The notes: generated by a model from the sequence alone, not told the origin. A stretch of DNA of 64,000 bases from Nitrosomonadales bacterium (GCA_016199835.1 JACQFX010000002.1:30278-94277); one strand, 5' to 3'; shown: positions 13,753-24,044, counted from the stretch's first letter. Made by a program: numbers and translations.

Positions 13753-13781
13753 ACTATTCTTCATAACGGCTCCCAAGTCAA
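13753..13781 (-). promoter_or_regulatory. Candidate sigma-70 promoter of the cytochrome cluster
   Basis: Reading the minus strand, TTGACT (13781-13776) and AATAGT (13758-13753) are separated by 17 bases and lie about 50 bases upstream of the first cytochrome ATG. The match is moderate (5/6 and 4/6). Confidence 0.4.
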
Positions 13782-14132
13782 CCCGTCTCTGCTTTGACAA
13801 GCGATGGTAAAAAAACGGAGAATTGCGCCCGCTGTAAAAGTGGAAAAGAAAATAGCTGGCAGAATGCAGCTAACAAAGTCGGATTATCTGTTGTAGTTCA
13901 GGCCTAGCTTACTCTCACTTTAGCCATGTCCAGCTCTTGATTCGTAGTCTGACATGGTATGGGGTCATTAAAGATCTGGCACGTAAGATGCCGGACGATT
14001 ATAAATATTTAGGAGGCGAGTATACATAACCAGGGGGTGTGTATATGTCGCATAGCCCTGGTTAGCCAAGGTGCGTTTGGCATCCTGCAAAACTTTGAAG
14101 GTTTCATTGCCAAATGGACGGGGCATCGCAGC
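13782..14132. other. Intergenic region between divergent units
   Basis: About 350 bases without a convincing gene. It is AT-richer than its surroundings and contains an imperfect inverted repeat (AACCAGGG near 14028 with CCCTGGTT near 14059). It probably holds the promoter of the following plus-strand gene, but no clear hexamer pair was identified. Confidence 0.5.
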
Positions 14133-14858
14133 ATGAGAATCCATCACGGTATGTTGAAGCGGATTACCCAATTCGGTTTGCTGTTGATGATGGGGGCGAG
14201 CATGGGTGCAACGGCGGGGTTGCTCGGATTGGTCGGCGATAGCTGGAAGGAGGAAACGCTGCAACACGACGGCAGCAAAATAGTTGTGGAGCGTTCGCAG
14301 AGTTATTTTTTTCAGGCGTTGGAACGGTGGGCACGAGTCAAGGAACATTCCATCACCTTCACGCCGCCAGGCTCGAACAAGGCCATTACCTGGACAAGCG
14401 AATACAGTGAAGACATCAGCACCACCAACTTCAATCTGGTTGCGCTGCATGTATTGAAAGGCGCGCCCTACATCGTTGCCTCTCCCAATCTGTGTTTGTC
14501 CTACAACAAATGGGGACGGCCCAATCCGCCCTATGTGATCTTCAAGTACGACGGCAAGGTATGGCAACGCATTCAGCTAGCCGAGTTACCTGCTGAGGCT
14601 AATGAAATAAATCTGTTGATACAAACTGTGGGCAGCAATGACCCGGAGCAAGCAATTAAAACCGGCTTTATTTCGGCAGATAGCATTCAGACGCTTAATA
14701 GCAATCTGAGGCAACCCGAATATAAAACCATTCTGCGGGAGGCGTTGCCACAGGCGCGAATAAATGAAATGTGCATGGAGATGGTTCCCTACAAAGGTTC
14801 TTGGGTTATGCCTAATGATCCGATAGCAAGAAAATTTATTGATAACCAAAAAAGATAG
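14133..14858 (+). CDS. Uncharacterised secreted protein
   Basis: I do not recognise this family. From ATG 14133 the product is 241 residues. ATG 14151 and an in-frame upstream extension to 14037 are alternatives. There is an N-terminal hydrophobic segment (ITQFGLLLMMGASMGATAGLLGLVG) that looks like a signal peptide or anchor. The rest is soluble, with a mix of beta-type segments (YVIFKYDGKVWQRIQLAELP) and a helical Glu/Arg-rich C-terminus. It directly precedes the RTX-like remnant and type I secretion genes, so it may belong to that locus (inference from position only). Confidence 0.6.
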   Translation: MRIHHGMLKRITQFGLLLMMGASMGATAGLLGLVGDSWKEETLQHDGSKIVVERSQSYFFQALERWARVKEHSITFTPPGSNKAITWTSEYSEDISTTNFNLVALHVLKGAPYIVASPNLCLSYNKWGRPNPPYVIFKYDGKVWQRIQLAELPAEANEINLLIQTVGSNDPEQAIKTGFISADSIQTLNSNLRQPEYKTILREALPQARINEMCMEMVPYKGSWVMPNDPIARKFIDNQKR

Positions 14859-14898
14859 AACTGTGCAGTCCCACTCTTCAATTTAAGGGGAATAAATC

Positions 14899-15145
14899 AT
14901 GGCAACAACAATCGAATACGCCTTACTCGCTGGTGCTGCTTACTATGATACTCGTGCACCTATCGGGCAGCGACACGGCAGCACTGGGTGGCGACTTGGC
15001 CTATCAGTACAACCTCAATGGCAGCTTGGCTGGAATAGGCCTGGCCGCAGCGCAGACGGAAATGAGCAATGCGAACTTTGGCGTATCACCGCAACTGCTC
15101 CAGCCGCTATCCAGCTTGCAGACGGGGGTGGCGCGGTTGGGGTAG
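14899..15145 (+). pseudogene. RTX/type I-secreted protein remnant (internal deletion, frameshifted)
   Basis: An ATG at 14899 with an AAGGGGAA site opens MATTIEYALLAGAAYYDTR, a start I associate with large type I-secreted calcium-binding proteins. After about 20 codons this frame degenerates. The other forward frame from about 14950 to the stop at 15145 reads SGSDTAALGGDLAYQYNLNG...FGVSPQLLQPLSSLQTG, which resembles the C-terminal secretion region of such proteins. The simplest reading is a deletion of almost the whole gene, joining its first 60 or so bases to its last 180 or so out of frame. The HlyD and TolC genes follow, which supports this. Confidence 0.6.
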
Positions 15146-15148
15146 GAA

Positions 15149-15224
15149 GTAGGGTGGGCACGCTTTTGTGCCCACGCGGTTAGTGCAAGATATTTCAGGG
15201 TGGGCACAAGCGTGCCCACCCTAC
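15149..15224. repeat. GTAGG-type inverted repeat, wide-loop form
   Basis: Arms of 15 bases (GTAGGGTGGGCACGC at 15149-15163 and its reverse complement at 15210-15224) are perfect. The interior contains a second small hairpin. It fills the gap where an ABC-transporter gene would be expected between the RTX remnant and hlyD. Confidence 0.85.
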
Positions 15225-15240
15225 AAAGGTTGGATAAGCG

Positions 15241-16596
15241 ATGATTGATAAACCTGCCGTACTTTCTCCGGAGGCGCTGGATTTCGCTCCGGGGTTGCTG
15301 GCCATACAGGAAAGTCCGCCTGCCCGTTTGCCGCGTGCGGTGATGTACACGGTGGGTGTGCTGTTTGGCATCCTTTTAGTGTGGGCCATCTTCGGCAGGC
15401 TGGACATCATCGCCAGCGCCGAAGGCCGACTGGTGCCGCAGACCTACGTCAAGATCGTCCAGCCTGCGGATGCCGGGATCGTGCAGGAGATACTGGTCAG
15501 GGAAGGCGAATCAGTACAGGCAGGACAGGTGCTGATGCGCATGGATACCAAGCTGGGCAATGCGGATGCGCAGACTATCGGCAACGACCTCGCCATCCGC
15601 TCGTTGCAGTTGCGCCGGATTGACGCGGAACTGGCCGGGGAAGCATTGGCCAGAAAGCCCAATGATCCGGACGATCTCTTTCGCCAGATCGAATCCCAAT
15701 ACCACGATCATCGGCAAGCGTATACGGATGCGCTGGAACAGTCGCAGGCGGCACTAAAGAAGTCTCAGCACGAATACGATTCGGCTAAAGAGGTGCTGGT
15801 CAAGCTACAGCAGATCACGCCTCTCCTCAAACAGCAAGCCGATTCCTACACCGACATGGGCAAGGATGGTTATGCGCCGCAAGTGATGGTGCGCGACAAG
15901 CAGCGCGACTTTCTGGAAAAGGCACAGGACTTGCGCGCGCAGGAAGCGACCGTCGCAAGTCTTGAGTCTGCGGTGAGCCAGTCAAGAAAGCAGATAGATC
16001 AGATCACTTCAAAATACCGCAGTGACCTGCGTAACGAACGCGTGGAAGCCGATGGGCAGCACTGGAAGCTGGAGCAGGATAGTATCAAGCAGGCGCACAA
16101 GAACGGGCTGCTCGAACTGAAAGCCCCGCAGGCTGGCATCGTGAAGGATCTTGCCACTCACACGGTCGGCACGGTGGTCTCGCCCGGTACGGTGCTCCTG
16201 TCCATCGTGCCTGAGCATGAACCGCTGGTGGCGGAAATCATGGTCAAGAACGATGATGTTGGTTTTGTATACGTAAACCAAAAGGTCAAAGTAAAACTGG
16301 CGCCCTACCCGTTCCAGAAGTACGGCATGCTGGACGGCGAGGTGACGCGCATCCAGGCGGACAGCGATGATGGTGCCCAGTCGCAATCACAGCCCAAGGA
16401 TAAGCCGCAAACGCCATCTACATACAAGGCCATCGTTTCGCTTGGCAGTCAGATTCTCGAAGCAGAAGACCAGAAGTTCAAACTTGTTCCCGGCATGCAG
16501 GTCGTGGCCGAGATCAATCAAGGTGATCGCACGGTACTGAAATACCTCCTGGAACCTGTGAGCAAGACGCTTGATGAGAGTGGGCACGAAAGGTGA
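15241..16596 (+). CDS. HlyD-family type I secretion periplasmic adaptor
   Basis: A 451-residue membrane fusion protein. It has a short cytoplasmic N-terminus, one transmembrane helix (residues of about 33-52, VMYTVGVLFGILLVWAIFG), a lipoyl half-motif (GRLVPQTYVKIVQPADAGIVQEILVREGESVQAGQ), a long coiled-coil hairpin (of about residues 140-280, rich in Gln, Lys and Glu), the second lipoyl half (LKAPQAGIVKDLATHTVGTVVSPGTVL), and a beta-barrel domain. It would bridge an inner-membrane ABC exporter and TolC. No ABC ATPase gene is present on either side, which is unusual for this family. Confidence 0.88.
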   Translation: MIDKPAVLSPEALDFAPGLLAIQESPPARLPRAVMYTVGVLFGILLVWAIFGRLDIIASAEGRLVPQTYVKIVQPADAGIVQEILVREGESVQAGQVLMRMDTKLGNADAQTIGNDLAIRSLQLRRIDAELAGEALARKPNDPDDLFRQIESQYHDHRQAYTDALEQSQAALKKSQHEYDSAKEVLVKLQQITPLLKQQADSYTDMGKDGYAPQVMVRDKQRDFLEKAQDLRAQEATVASLESAVSQSRKQIDQITSKYRSDLRNERVEADGQHWKLEQDSIKQAHKNGLLELKAPQAGIVKDLATHTVGTVVSPGTVLLSIVPEHEPLVAEIMVKNDDVGFVYVNQKVKVKLAPYPFQKYGMLDGEVTRIQADSDDGAQSQSQPKDKPQTPSTYKAIVSLGSQILEAEDQKFKLVPGMQVVAEINQGDRTVLKYLLEPVSKTLDESGHER

Positions 16597-16605
16597 GGAT
16601 GGCGA

Positions 16606-18000
16606 ATGTGTAGGGTGGGCTTTGCCCACCATGTCGGGCAGAGCTCGACCTACGTTGGCAGGCTTGCCTGGCTGATTTTATGCGCTGCTTATAACGTGCT
16701 TCTGTTGGAATGCATTAGCTTGTCGGCGCAGGGCGCGGACTTGCTGGAAATCTATCATCTGGCCCAGCGCAACGATCCGACCTTCGAGGCTGCAAAATAT
16801 GCGTTCGAAGCCGTCCAGGAAAAAATACCCCAGGCGCGAGCCGGTATGTTGCCGGTGATGAATTTGAACGGCAGTGATACCGATACGCACGGAACTTCAA
16901 GATTTACCAGCCCACAGGAAGTGAATCGCGATGTGCGTGCATGGACTTGGACTTTGCAACTGACGCAGCCACTGATCCGCGCACAAAATGTCTACGCTTG
17001 GCGCGAATCGCATTTATTGGTCGAAGAAGCGCATGCGAAATATGCCAAGTCAGAGCAGGAACTGATTTTACGGGTGACGCAAGCCTATCTCGACGTTCTT
17101 GTCGCCCGGAAAAACATCGAAGTCACGGAAGCACAGCTCAGGGCGTCGGAGGAACAACTGGCGCTGGCGCAACGCGGCTTCGGGACTGGCACGAACGCCA
17201 TCACGGATGCGCATGAAGCGAAATCGCGCGCTGATCTCGCTCGCGCGCAACGCATTGCGGCACTCAACGAGCTGGAAGCTAGGCGCGCCGGGCTGGAAAA
17301 GATCACAGGACAATTGCCTGAGACGCTTGCCGAGCTTCAACCTGTCATGATTATTCCCCAGCCGCAGCCCGACGATCCCAAGGCGTGGGTAACACAGGCC
17401 CGCGAAAATAGTCCCGATGTGCTGGCCCCGCAAGCCGCATTCCATGCGGCAGGAATTGAAGTCAGCAAGAACCGGGCGGAATACCTGCCGACGCTGGATA
17501 TGTTGGCATCGGTAGGGCATAGCTACTCGTCGGGCAGTCTCTCCACCCCCAGCGATTTTGCGATGCGCACCAATTCCAGGCAGGCTGGCGTTCAATTGAC
17601 CGTGCCGTTCTTCGCGGGTGGTGCAACCCATTCGCGCGTGAGCGAGGCCATCGCCAACAAGAACCGGGCTGCCGCCGAACTGGAAGCTGCTCGCCGTCAA
17701 GCTGCTACTGATGCCAGGCAGGCATACTCGGCTGTGGTGAGCGGTTTGGCCCAGATTGAGGCGCTGGAATCGGCTGTCGAGTCCAGCAAGAGCGCGGTCA
17801 AAGGCAATCAGGTTGGTTACGAGCTGGGCATCCGCATGAACATAGATGTATTGAACGCCGAGCAGCAGCTTTACACAGCCCAGCGCGATCTGGTCAAAGC
17901 GCGATATGACACCTTGCTTCAAGGATTCAAGCTCAAGGCGGCAGCAGGAGTCTTGACTGAGGCGGATGTGTTGGCGGTCAATGAACTGTTTAAGAACTGA
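16606..18000 (+). CDS. TolC-family outer-membrane channel
   Basis: A 464-residue outer-membrane efflux protein of the TolC/PrtF type. After the N-terminus, ADLLEIYHLAQRNDPTFEAAKY is the typical family opening, and two homologous helical-barrel repeats follow, with LTQPLIRAQNVYAW, LVARKNIEVTEAQLRASEEQ, VQLTVPFFAGG and MNIDVLNAEQQLYTAQRDL. It forms the exit duct for the HlyD-linked exporter. The annotated N-terminus (16606 to about 16653) is translated from a copy of the GTAGG repeat, so the signal peptide region (LAWLILCAAYNVLLLECISLSAQG) has probably gained a repeat-derived start. The true start is uncertain; no later ATG precedes the mature domain. Confidence 0.85.
   Translation: MCRVGFAHHVGQSSTYVGRLAWLILCAAYNVLLLECISLSAQGADLLEIYHLAQRNDPTFEAAKYAFEAVQEKIPQARAGMLPVMNLNGSDTDTHGTSRFTSPQEVNRDVRAWTWTLQLTQPLIRAQNVYAWRESHLLVEEAHAKYAKSEQELILRVTQAYLDVLVARKNIEVTEAQLRASEEQLALAQRGFGTGTNAITDAHEAKSRADLARAQRIAALNELEARRAGLEKITGQLPETLAELQPVMIIPQPQPDDPKAWVTQARENSPDVLAPQAAFHAAGIEVSKNRAEYLPTLDMLASVGHSYSSGSLSTPSDFAMRTNSRQAGVQLTVPFFAGGATHSRVSEAIANKNRAAAELEAARRQAATDARQAYSAVVSGLAQIEALESAVESSKSAVKGNQVGYELGIRMNIDVLNAEQQLYTAQRDLVKARYDTLLQGFKLKAAAGVLTEADVLAVNELFKN
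16610..16653. repeat. GTAGG-type palindromic repeat at the tolC start
   Basis: A 44-base element, GTAGGGTGGGCTTTGCCCACC followed by ATGTCGGGCAGAGCTCGAC and CTAC, made of two adjacent hairpins. Same family as the copies at 54854, 61752 and 63001. It overlaps the predicted 5' end of the TolC gene. Confidence 0.88.
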
Positions 18001-18222
18001 GGTTGTTGTTTGTGCGGTCTCGATTACCCAGTCTGTTCGCGAACACCATGCTCCTTTGAGATTGCGGCAACTGATGTCCTGCAACCCCAGTCTCCTCTTG
18101 GCGGCGCAACTCAGAATTGAAAAGGGACATTTCAACTTTGCACCCATCTCTGCGTGTTACTGGCACATTATCGTTTTGGGCATTACACTGCGCCCCGTTC
18201 AATTTTGATATTTCAGCGAGCC

Positions 18223-18768
18223 ATGGGCATAGACACCGAAAACAATTATCTGGTCATCACCGCATCGGGAGAAGACAAAGTTGGCCTCGTTGACCGGCTG
18301 TCGAGCAAGATCACCGAAAGCGGCTGCAACATCGAGGAAAGCCGCATGGCCGTGCTGGGCGGGCAGTTCGCTTTCATCATGCTGGTCTCCGGCCCGTGGA
18401 ATGCGCTGTCCAAGCTGGAAGGGCAGATAGAACCGTTGGGCAATCAGATCGGCCTCACCATTATCCACAAGCGCACGCAGAAGCGCGAACGCACGCGCCC
18501 GGCAATTCCCTACAGCGTGGAAGTCGTGGCCATGGATCACCCCGGCATCGTGCGTAACCTCTCCGCCTATTTCTCCAAAAACGGCATCAACATCGAAGAG
18601 CTCCAGACCGACACCTATCCCGCGCCGCACACTGGCACGCCGATGTTCTCGGTCATGATGACGGTGGGTATCCATGCGGATGTGCACATTCCCACCTTGC
18701 GCAGTGATTTCCTCGATTACTGCGACGATCTGAATCTGGATGCGAGTTTTGAGCCGGTGCGGGGGTGA
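18223..18768 (+). CDS. GcvR-like ACT-domain regulator
   Basis: A 181-residue protein with two ACT-type domains: residues of about 9-80 (VITASGEDKVGLVDRLSSKI, then SGCNIEESRMAVLGGQFAFIMLV) and residues of about 95-175 (VEVVAMDHPGIVRNLSAYF, then GINIEELQTDTY). This is the layout of the glycine-cleavage transcriptional repressor family (GcvR), which responds to glycine by protein contact. No gcv genes are nearby, so the target is unknown. ATG 18223 begins the family-like sequence; an upstream in-frame ATG at 18154 is unlikely. The 220 bases upstream hold no gene I can support. Confidence 0.8.
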   Translation: MGIDTENNYLVITASGEDKVGLVDRLSSKITESGCNIEESRMAVLGGQFAFIMLVSGPWNALSKLEGQIEPLGNQIGLTIIHKRTQKRERTRPAIPYSVEVVAMDHPGIVRNLSAYFSKNGINIEELQTDTYPAPHTGTPMFSVMMTVGIHADVHIPTLRSDFLDYCDDLNLDASFEPVRG

Positions 18769-18866
18769 GCTGATCGTACCAGGCGGTCTGGAATTCCGGT
18801 TAGACATCCTCCCCCGAACTCTTTAGACTTGCGGCCTTTCGCAATACGGCTTGCAGGTCGCTCCTC

Positions 18867-20497
<1,631 letters not shown>

Positions 20498-20498
<1 letters not shown>

Positions 20499-20791
20499 TG
20501 CAACAACTCGAATTCCAGTTGCGTGGCGAGTTCGTCGAGCTGAACCAGTTGCTCAAACTGTCCGGCGTGTGCGACAGCGGCGGAGCGGGCAAGGCACTGG
20601 TGGCCGAAGGCGTGGTGTCTGTTGATGGTGTAGTGGAATCGCGCAAGACCGCCAAGATACGCGCGGGACAGGTGGTGACACTGGGCGATGTGCGCATTCA
20701 GATATTGTCCCCTGATGAAACTACTAGCCATTCGACTAAGCCCGCAAGCGGGCAAGTCGCTGGTTATCGCCCGCTTGCGGGAGAGGGTTAG
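20498..20791 (+). CDS. Small S4-domain RNA-binding protein (YbcJ-like)
   Basis: A 97-residue protein whose residues 1-72 form an S4 RNA-binding domain: FVELNQLLKLSGVCDSGGAG, then ALVAEGVVSVDGVVESRKTAKIRAGQVV. This is like E. coli YbcJ, a roughly 70-residue protein of unclear role. It starts on the prfC stop (TGATG), so it is coupled to prfC. The last 25 or so residues (DETTSHSTKPASGQVAGY...) are encoded by an intergenic repeat also present at 42261, so the original stop was probably lost when the repeat inserted. Confidence 0.82.
20708..20767. repeat. TAGCCA-ACTAAG hairpin element, copy 1
   Basis: About 60 bases containing ACTAGCCATTCGACTAAG, a short variable stem (CCCGCAAGCGGG), then AAGTCGCTGGTTATC. 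A near-identical copy is at 42261-42319 and a related one at 61666-61721. The stem sequence differs between copies while the flanks are kept. Here it is read as protein at the end of the S4 gene. A further hairpin (CGCCCGCTTGCGGG) follows. Confidence 0.75.
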
Positions 20792-20804
20792 GGAGAGGGT
20801 TGCC

Positions 20805-21224
20805 ATGTTGTACCTTGCTCACAACGTCATCATCGCCGACCACGAGATCGAACTGAGCGCTGTGCGTGCGCAAGGCGCGGGCGGACAGAACGTGAACAAG
20901 GTATCGAGCGCGGTGCATCTGCGCTTCGATATTTTCGCTTCTTCGCTGACGGAAGAATTCAGGCAGCGTTTGCTGCAAATCAATGACCAGCGCATTACCA
21001 AAGATGGCGTGGTCATCATCAAGGCGCAGGAATTCCGCAATCAGGAACAGAACCGCAACGAGGCGTTGCGGCGCCTGAAGACGTTGTTGCAAAGCGTGGC
21101 GACTCCGCCGAGAAAGCGCGTCGCCACAAAACCTACGCGTGCCTCGAAGCAGAAGCGGCTGGAGAGCAAGGCCAGGCGCGGAGTGGTCAAAAGCCTGCGC
21201 GGACGAGTCGGAGGAACTGAATAG
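20805..21224 (+). CDS. arfB: ArfB-like peptidyl-tRNA hydrolase (alternative ribosome rescue)
   Basis: A 139-residue protein with the release-factor catalytic signature AQGAGGQNVNKVSSAVHLR (GGQ at residues of about 26-28) and no codon-recognition domain. It ends in a strongly basic tail (RKRVATKPTRASKQKRLESKARR). This is the ArfB/YaeJ pattern: the tail enters the empty mRNA channel of stalled ribosomes and the GGQ loop frees the peptide. ATG 20805 starts MLYLAHNVIIADHEIELS; the in-frame upstream part lies in the repeat. It follows prfC, so two release-related genes are neighbours. Confidence 0.9.
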   Translation: MLYLAHNVIIADHEIELSAVRAQGAGGQNVNKVSSAVHLRFDIFASSLTEEFRQRLLQINDQRITKDGVVIIKAQEFRNQEQNRNEALRRLKTLLQSVATPPRKRVATKPTRASKQKRLESKARRGVVKSLRGRVGGTE

Positions 21225-21226
21225 TC

Positions 21227-21790
21227 ATGGCGATCAAGGCAACCATTTTCAAGGCGAATCTCCAGATCGCGGATATGGAACGGCATTACTACGCAGACCA
21301 TGCGCTGACCATCGCGCGACATCCATCCGAGAACGACGAGCGCATGATGGTGCGGCTGCTGGCTTTTGCCTTGCATGCGCATGAGTATCTGGAGTTCGGA
21401 CAGGGCATGACCGACGAGAGTGAAGCAGATCTGTGGCAGAAAGACCTGACGGGCGCGATCGAATTATGGGTAGATGTCGGCATTCCCGACGAAAAGCTCA
21501 TCCGCAAAGCCTGCGGGCGCGCTGACCGGGTCGTCGTGTACTGCTATGGCGGGCGCGTGGCCGAGATGTGGTATGCGCAGAACAGCGGCCAGTTCGAGCG
21601 GCAGAAGAATCTCAGCATCATCAATCTGCCAACAGAGAGCACACGCGCCATCGCCGCGCTCACGCAACGCACCATGCAGATGCAATGCACCATACAGGAT
21701 GGACAGGTGTGGCTGAGCGACGGCAAGGAAAGCGTGATGGTGGAGCGGGAAGTGCTGAAACAGGCAGCATCGTGGCCATCGCTCCGATGA
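21227..21790 (+). CDS. yaeQ: YaeQ family protein
   Basis: A 187-residue protein that matches YaeQ over its length: ATIFKANLQIADMERHYYADHALTIARHPSENDERMM, the PD-(D/E)XK-like core ELWVDVGIPDEKLIRKA and the YCYGGRV segment. The family has a nuclease-like fold, but its biochemical role is not settled. It begins two bases after the ArfB stop, so it is in the same transcript. The 180 bases after it contain no plausible gene start and may hold a fragment of a former gene on the minus strand. Confidence 0.9.
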   Translation: MAIKATIFKANLQIADMERHYYADHALTIARHPSENDERMMVRLLAFALHAHEYLEFGQGMTDESEADLWQKDLTGAIELWVDVGIPDEKLIRKACGRADRVVVYCYGGRVAEMWYAQNSGQFERQKNLSIINLPTESTRAIAALTQRTMQMQCTIQDGQVWLSDGKESVMVEREVLKQAASWPSLR

Positions 21791-21970
21791 ACGCGAAGAA
21801 CCTATCCGATTGAGTATCCCAGTGGCGCCACGGGTGCCGAGGAATTCGTCCGCGCCCTGGCCTGGCGCCAGCGCCGACCACCATTCGATCAGCTCGTAGG
21901 CTTGCTGTCACAGGTCTGGCGCACACGCCCTTTGCTGGCGTACCATGTTCCCACTATTGAGGAGCGGAAC

Positions 21971-22837
21971 ATGAACCCCACAGCCCAGGCACCCCTGAAT
22001 CAATCGCGCAGCATCGAACGCCTTATCGAAGGTATCGCCACCTCTGATGGCGCTGGCGTAAAGCTCACGCGCGTACTCACCGGAAAATTGCAGCGCCGCC
22101 TCGATCCTTTCCTGATGCTGGATGCATTCGGCAGCGACGATCCGGACGATTACATTGCGGGCTTTCCCGACCACCCGCATCGCGGTTTCGAGACCATCAC
22201 CTACATGCTCGCGGGCCGTATGCGCCATCGCGACAGCGCGGGGCACGAGGGCTTGCTGGAGAGCGGCGGCATGCAGTGGATGACGGCGGGGCGCGGCGTT
22301 ATCCATTCCGAAATACCCGAGCAGAAAGACGGCGTGATGGAAGGCTTTCAGCTTTGGCTTAACCTGCCCGCGAAGAACAAGATGGCTGCGCCCTGGTACA
22401 GGGATTTCGCCAGCCTGGACATTCCGGAATATGTTGCGGAGGGTAATGTCACGGTGCGCGTGCTCGCGGGTGCAAGTAATGGTGTGGCGGGCGCAATCAC
22501 GCGTGAGGACACGGAGCCGCTCTATCTTGATATACACCTGCCTGCCGATGCCGCGTTCTCGGCGGCGCTGCCCGATACGCATAATGCTTTTGTGTATGTG
22601 TATTGTGGCGCGGTCAAGATCGCCGGGACGCGCGTGGAGTCGCAGCGCATGGGAATATTGAGCAACGCGCCGGACGTGGGTGGCGTGACCATCACGGCGG
22701 AGGGGGAAGCGCGCGTGATCCTCGTCGCCGGCAAGCCACTGCACGAACCCATCGTTCAATATGGCCCGTTCGTGATGAATACGCAGGAGGAGATACATCA
22801 GGCTCTGGATGATATGCGCAACGGGAGATTGGCTTAG
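21971..22837 (+). CDS. Pirin-family bicupin protein
   Basis: A 288-residue bicupin. The N-terminal cupin contains FLMLDAFGSD, the metal-binding HPHRGFETITYMLAG and GMQWMTAGRGVIHSE with the usual three His and one Glu. The C-terminal half carries the pirin C domain up to PLHEPIVQYGPFVMNT. Pirins bind iron or other metals, and some have quercetin 2,3-dioxygenase activity; the physiological role here is unknown. ATG 21971 follows GGAGCGG. The gene precedes an Old Yellow Enzyme with a 60-base gap. Confidence 0.93.
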   Translation: MNPTAQAPLNQSRSIERLIEGIATSDGAGVKLTRVLTGKLQRRLDPFLMLDAFGSDDPDDYIAGFPDHPHRGFETITYMLAGRMRHRDSAGHEGLLESGGMQWMTAGRGVIHSEIPEQKDGVMEGFQLWLNLPAKNKMAAPWYRDFASLDIPEYVAEGNVTVRVLAGASNGVAGAITREDTEPLYLDIHLPADAAFSAALPDTHNAFVYVYCGAVKIAGTRVESQRMGILSNAPDVGGVTITAEGEARVILVAGKPLHEPIVQYGPFVMNTQEEIHQALDDMRNGRLA

Positions 22838-22897
22838 TTCGCCTTGTCGTGGCGTATGCAAAAATCAATAATCAGCATAACTTGAAGGGAGACTGGA

Positions 22898-23965
22898 ATG
22901 ACCGATATCCTGTTTACCCCGCTCAGCCTCGGCGGCCTGCAACTGAACAACCGCATTGCCATGGCGCCGATGACGCGCTGCCGTGCCATCGGCAATGTGC
23001 CGAATGAATTGATGGCGCGTTATTACCGCGTGCGCGCCGAAGCCGGGCTCATTATCACCGAGGGAACGGCGCCTTCGCCCAACGGATTGGGCTATGCGCG
23101 CATTCCCGGTATGTATAGCGATGCACAGGTGCAAGGTTGGCGGCTGGTGACTGACGCAGTGCATGAAGCGGGCGGGAAAATATTCATACAGTTGATGCAC
23201 ACCGGGCGTGTCAGCCATGCCGCGAACATGCCGGAGGGGACGAAGATCCTCGCGCCTGCCGCCCTCGCCGCACCCGGCGAGATGTGGACGGACAGCGCCG
23301 GAATGCAGTCCTACCCGGCACCGGTCGCGATGAGCGAAGCGGAAATCATGCAGGCTATTTCCGAATATGCCAATGCCGCGAAACGCGCGATCGAAGCCGG
23401 TTTCGACGGCATCGAACTGCACGGCGCAAACGGCTACCTGATAGACCAGTTCCTCAATACGGCATCCAATCAGCGCACCGACCGTTGGGGCGGCAGCATA
23501 GAGAACCGCATTCGCTTTGCAGTGGAAGTGGCGAAGGCTACTGTGGCGGCGATAGGTGCGCATCGCATCGGCATGCGCATTTCGCCTTATGGCGTGTTCA
23601 ACGGCATGGCGCCGGATGCGGAAATGGATGCGATGTACATACGCCTGATAGACGAATTGAACGCGCTGGGTCTGGTTTACATCCATGTGGTGGATCACAG
23701 ATCCATGGGCGCGCCGGAAGTGAGTTCCGCACTAAAGGCGCAGATACGCACCGCGTTCAATGGCCGCTATATCCTGTCCGGCGGCTACGGTGCGGCGCTC
23801 GCCGATGCCGATCTCGATGCACAGCGCGGCGATCTTGTGGCATTCGGCCGTCCTTTCATTTCAAATCCGGATCTGGTGCAGAAGCTGCGCCACGGCCAGG
23901 AACCGATGCCTGCTGATCCGGGCACGTTCTATACGCCGGGAGAAAAAGGCTATACCGATTTTTGA
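22898..23965 (+). CDS. Old Yellow Enzyme-type alkene reductase
   Basis: A 355-residue FMN-dependent NAD(P)H:flavin oxidoreductase of the NemA/OYE type, which reduces activated C=C bonds or nitro compounds in the cytoplasm. The motifs are LFTPLSLGGLQLNNRIAMAPMTR, QLMHTGRVSH, the substrate-binding HGANGYLIDQFL with the active-site His-Asn pair, and DRWGGSIENRIRF. The C-terminal YTPGEKGYTDF closes the family alignment. A good ribosome site (GAAGGGAG) precedes ATG 22898. The natural substrate is not predictable. Confidence 0.94.
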   Translation: MTDILFTPLSLGGLQLNNRIAMAPMTRCRAIGNVPNELMARYYRVRAEAGLIITEGTAPSPNGLGYARIPGMYSDAQVQGWRLVTDAVHEAGGKIFIQLMHTGRVSHAANMPEGTKILAPAALAAPGEMWTDSAGMQSYPAPVAMSEAEIMQAISEYANAAKRAIEAGFDGIELHGANGYLIDQFLNTASNQRTDRWGGSIENRIRFAVEVAKATVAAIGAHRIGMRISPYGVFNGMAPDAEMDAMYIRLIDELNALGLVYIHVVDHRSMGAPEVSSALKAQIRTAFNGRYILSGGYGAALADADLDAQRGDLVAFGRPFISNPDLVQKLRHGQEPMPADPGTFYTPGEKGYTDF

Positions 23966-24044
23966 GGGCGTTCCGGCATGGGGACATGCGTCGGAGCGCG
24001 GGTAAACTTGCTATCGGGGATAGATCGGGAAGGGGAAACCAGCC

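Noticed and set aside
21791..21970. Possible gene fragment on the minus strand (peptide around LIEWWSALAPGQGADEF)
   Set aside because: The frame looks protein-like but has no start and no recognised family; it may be a remnant or repeat, so it is not listed as a feature.
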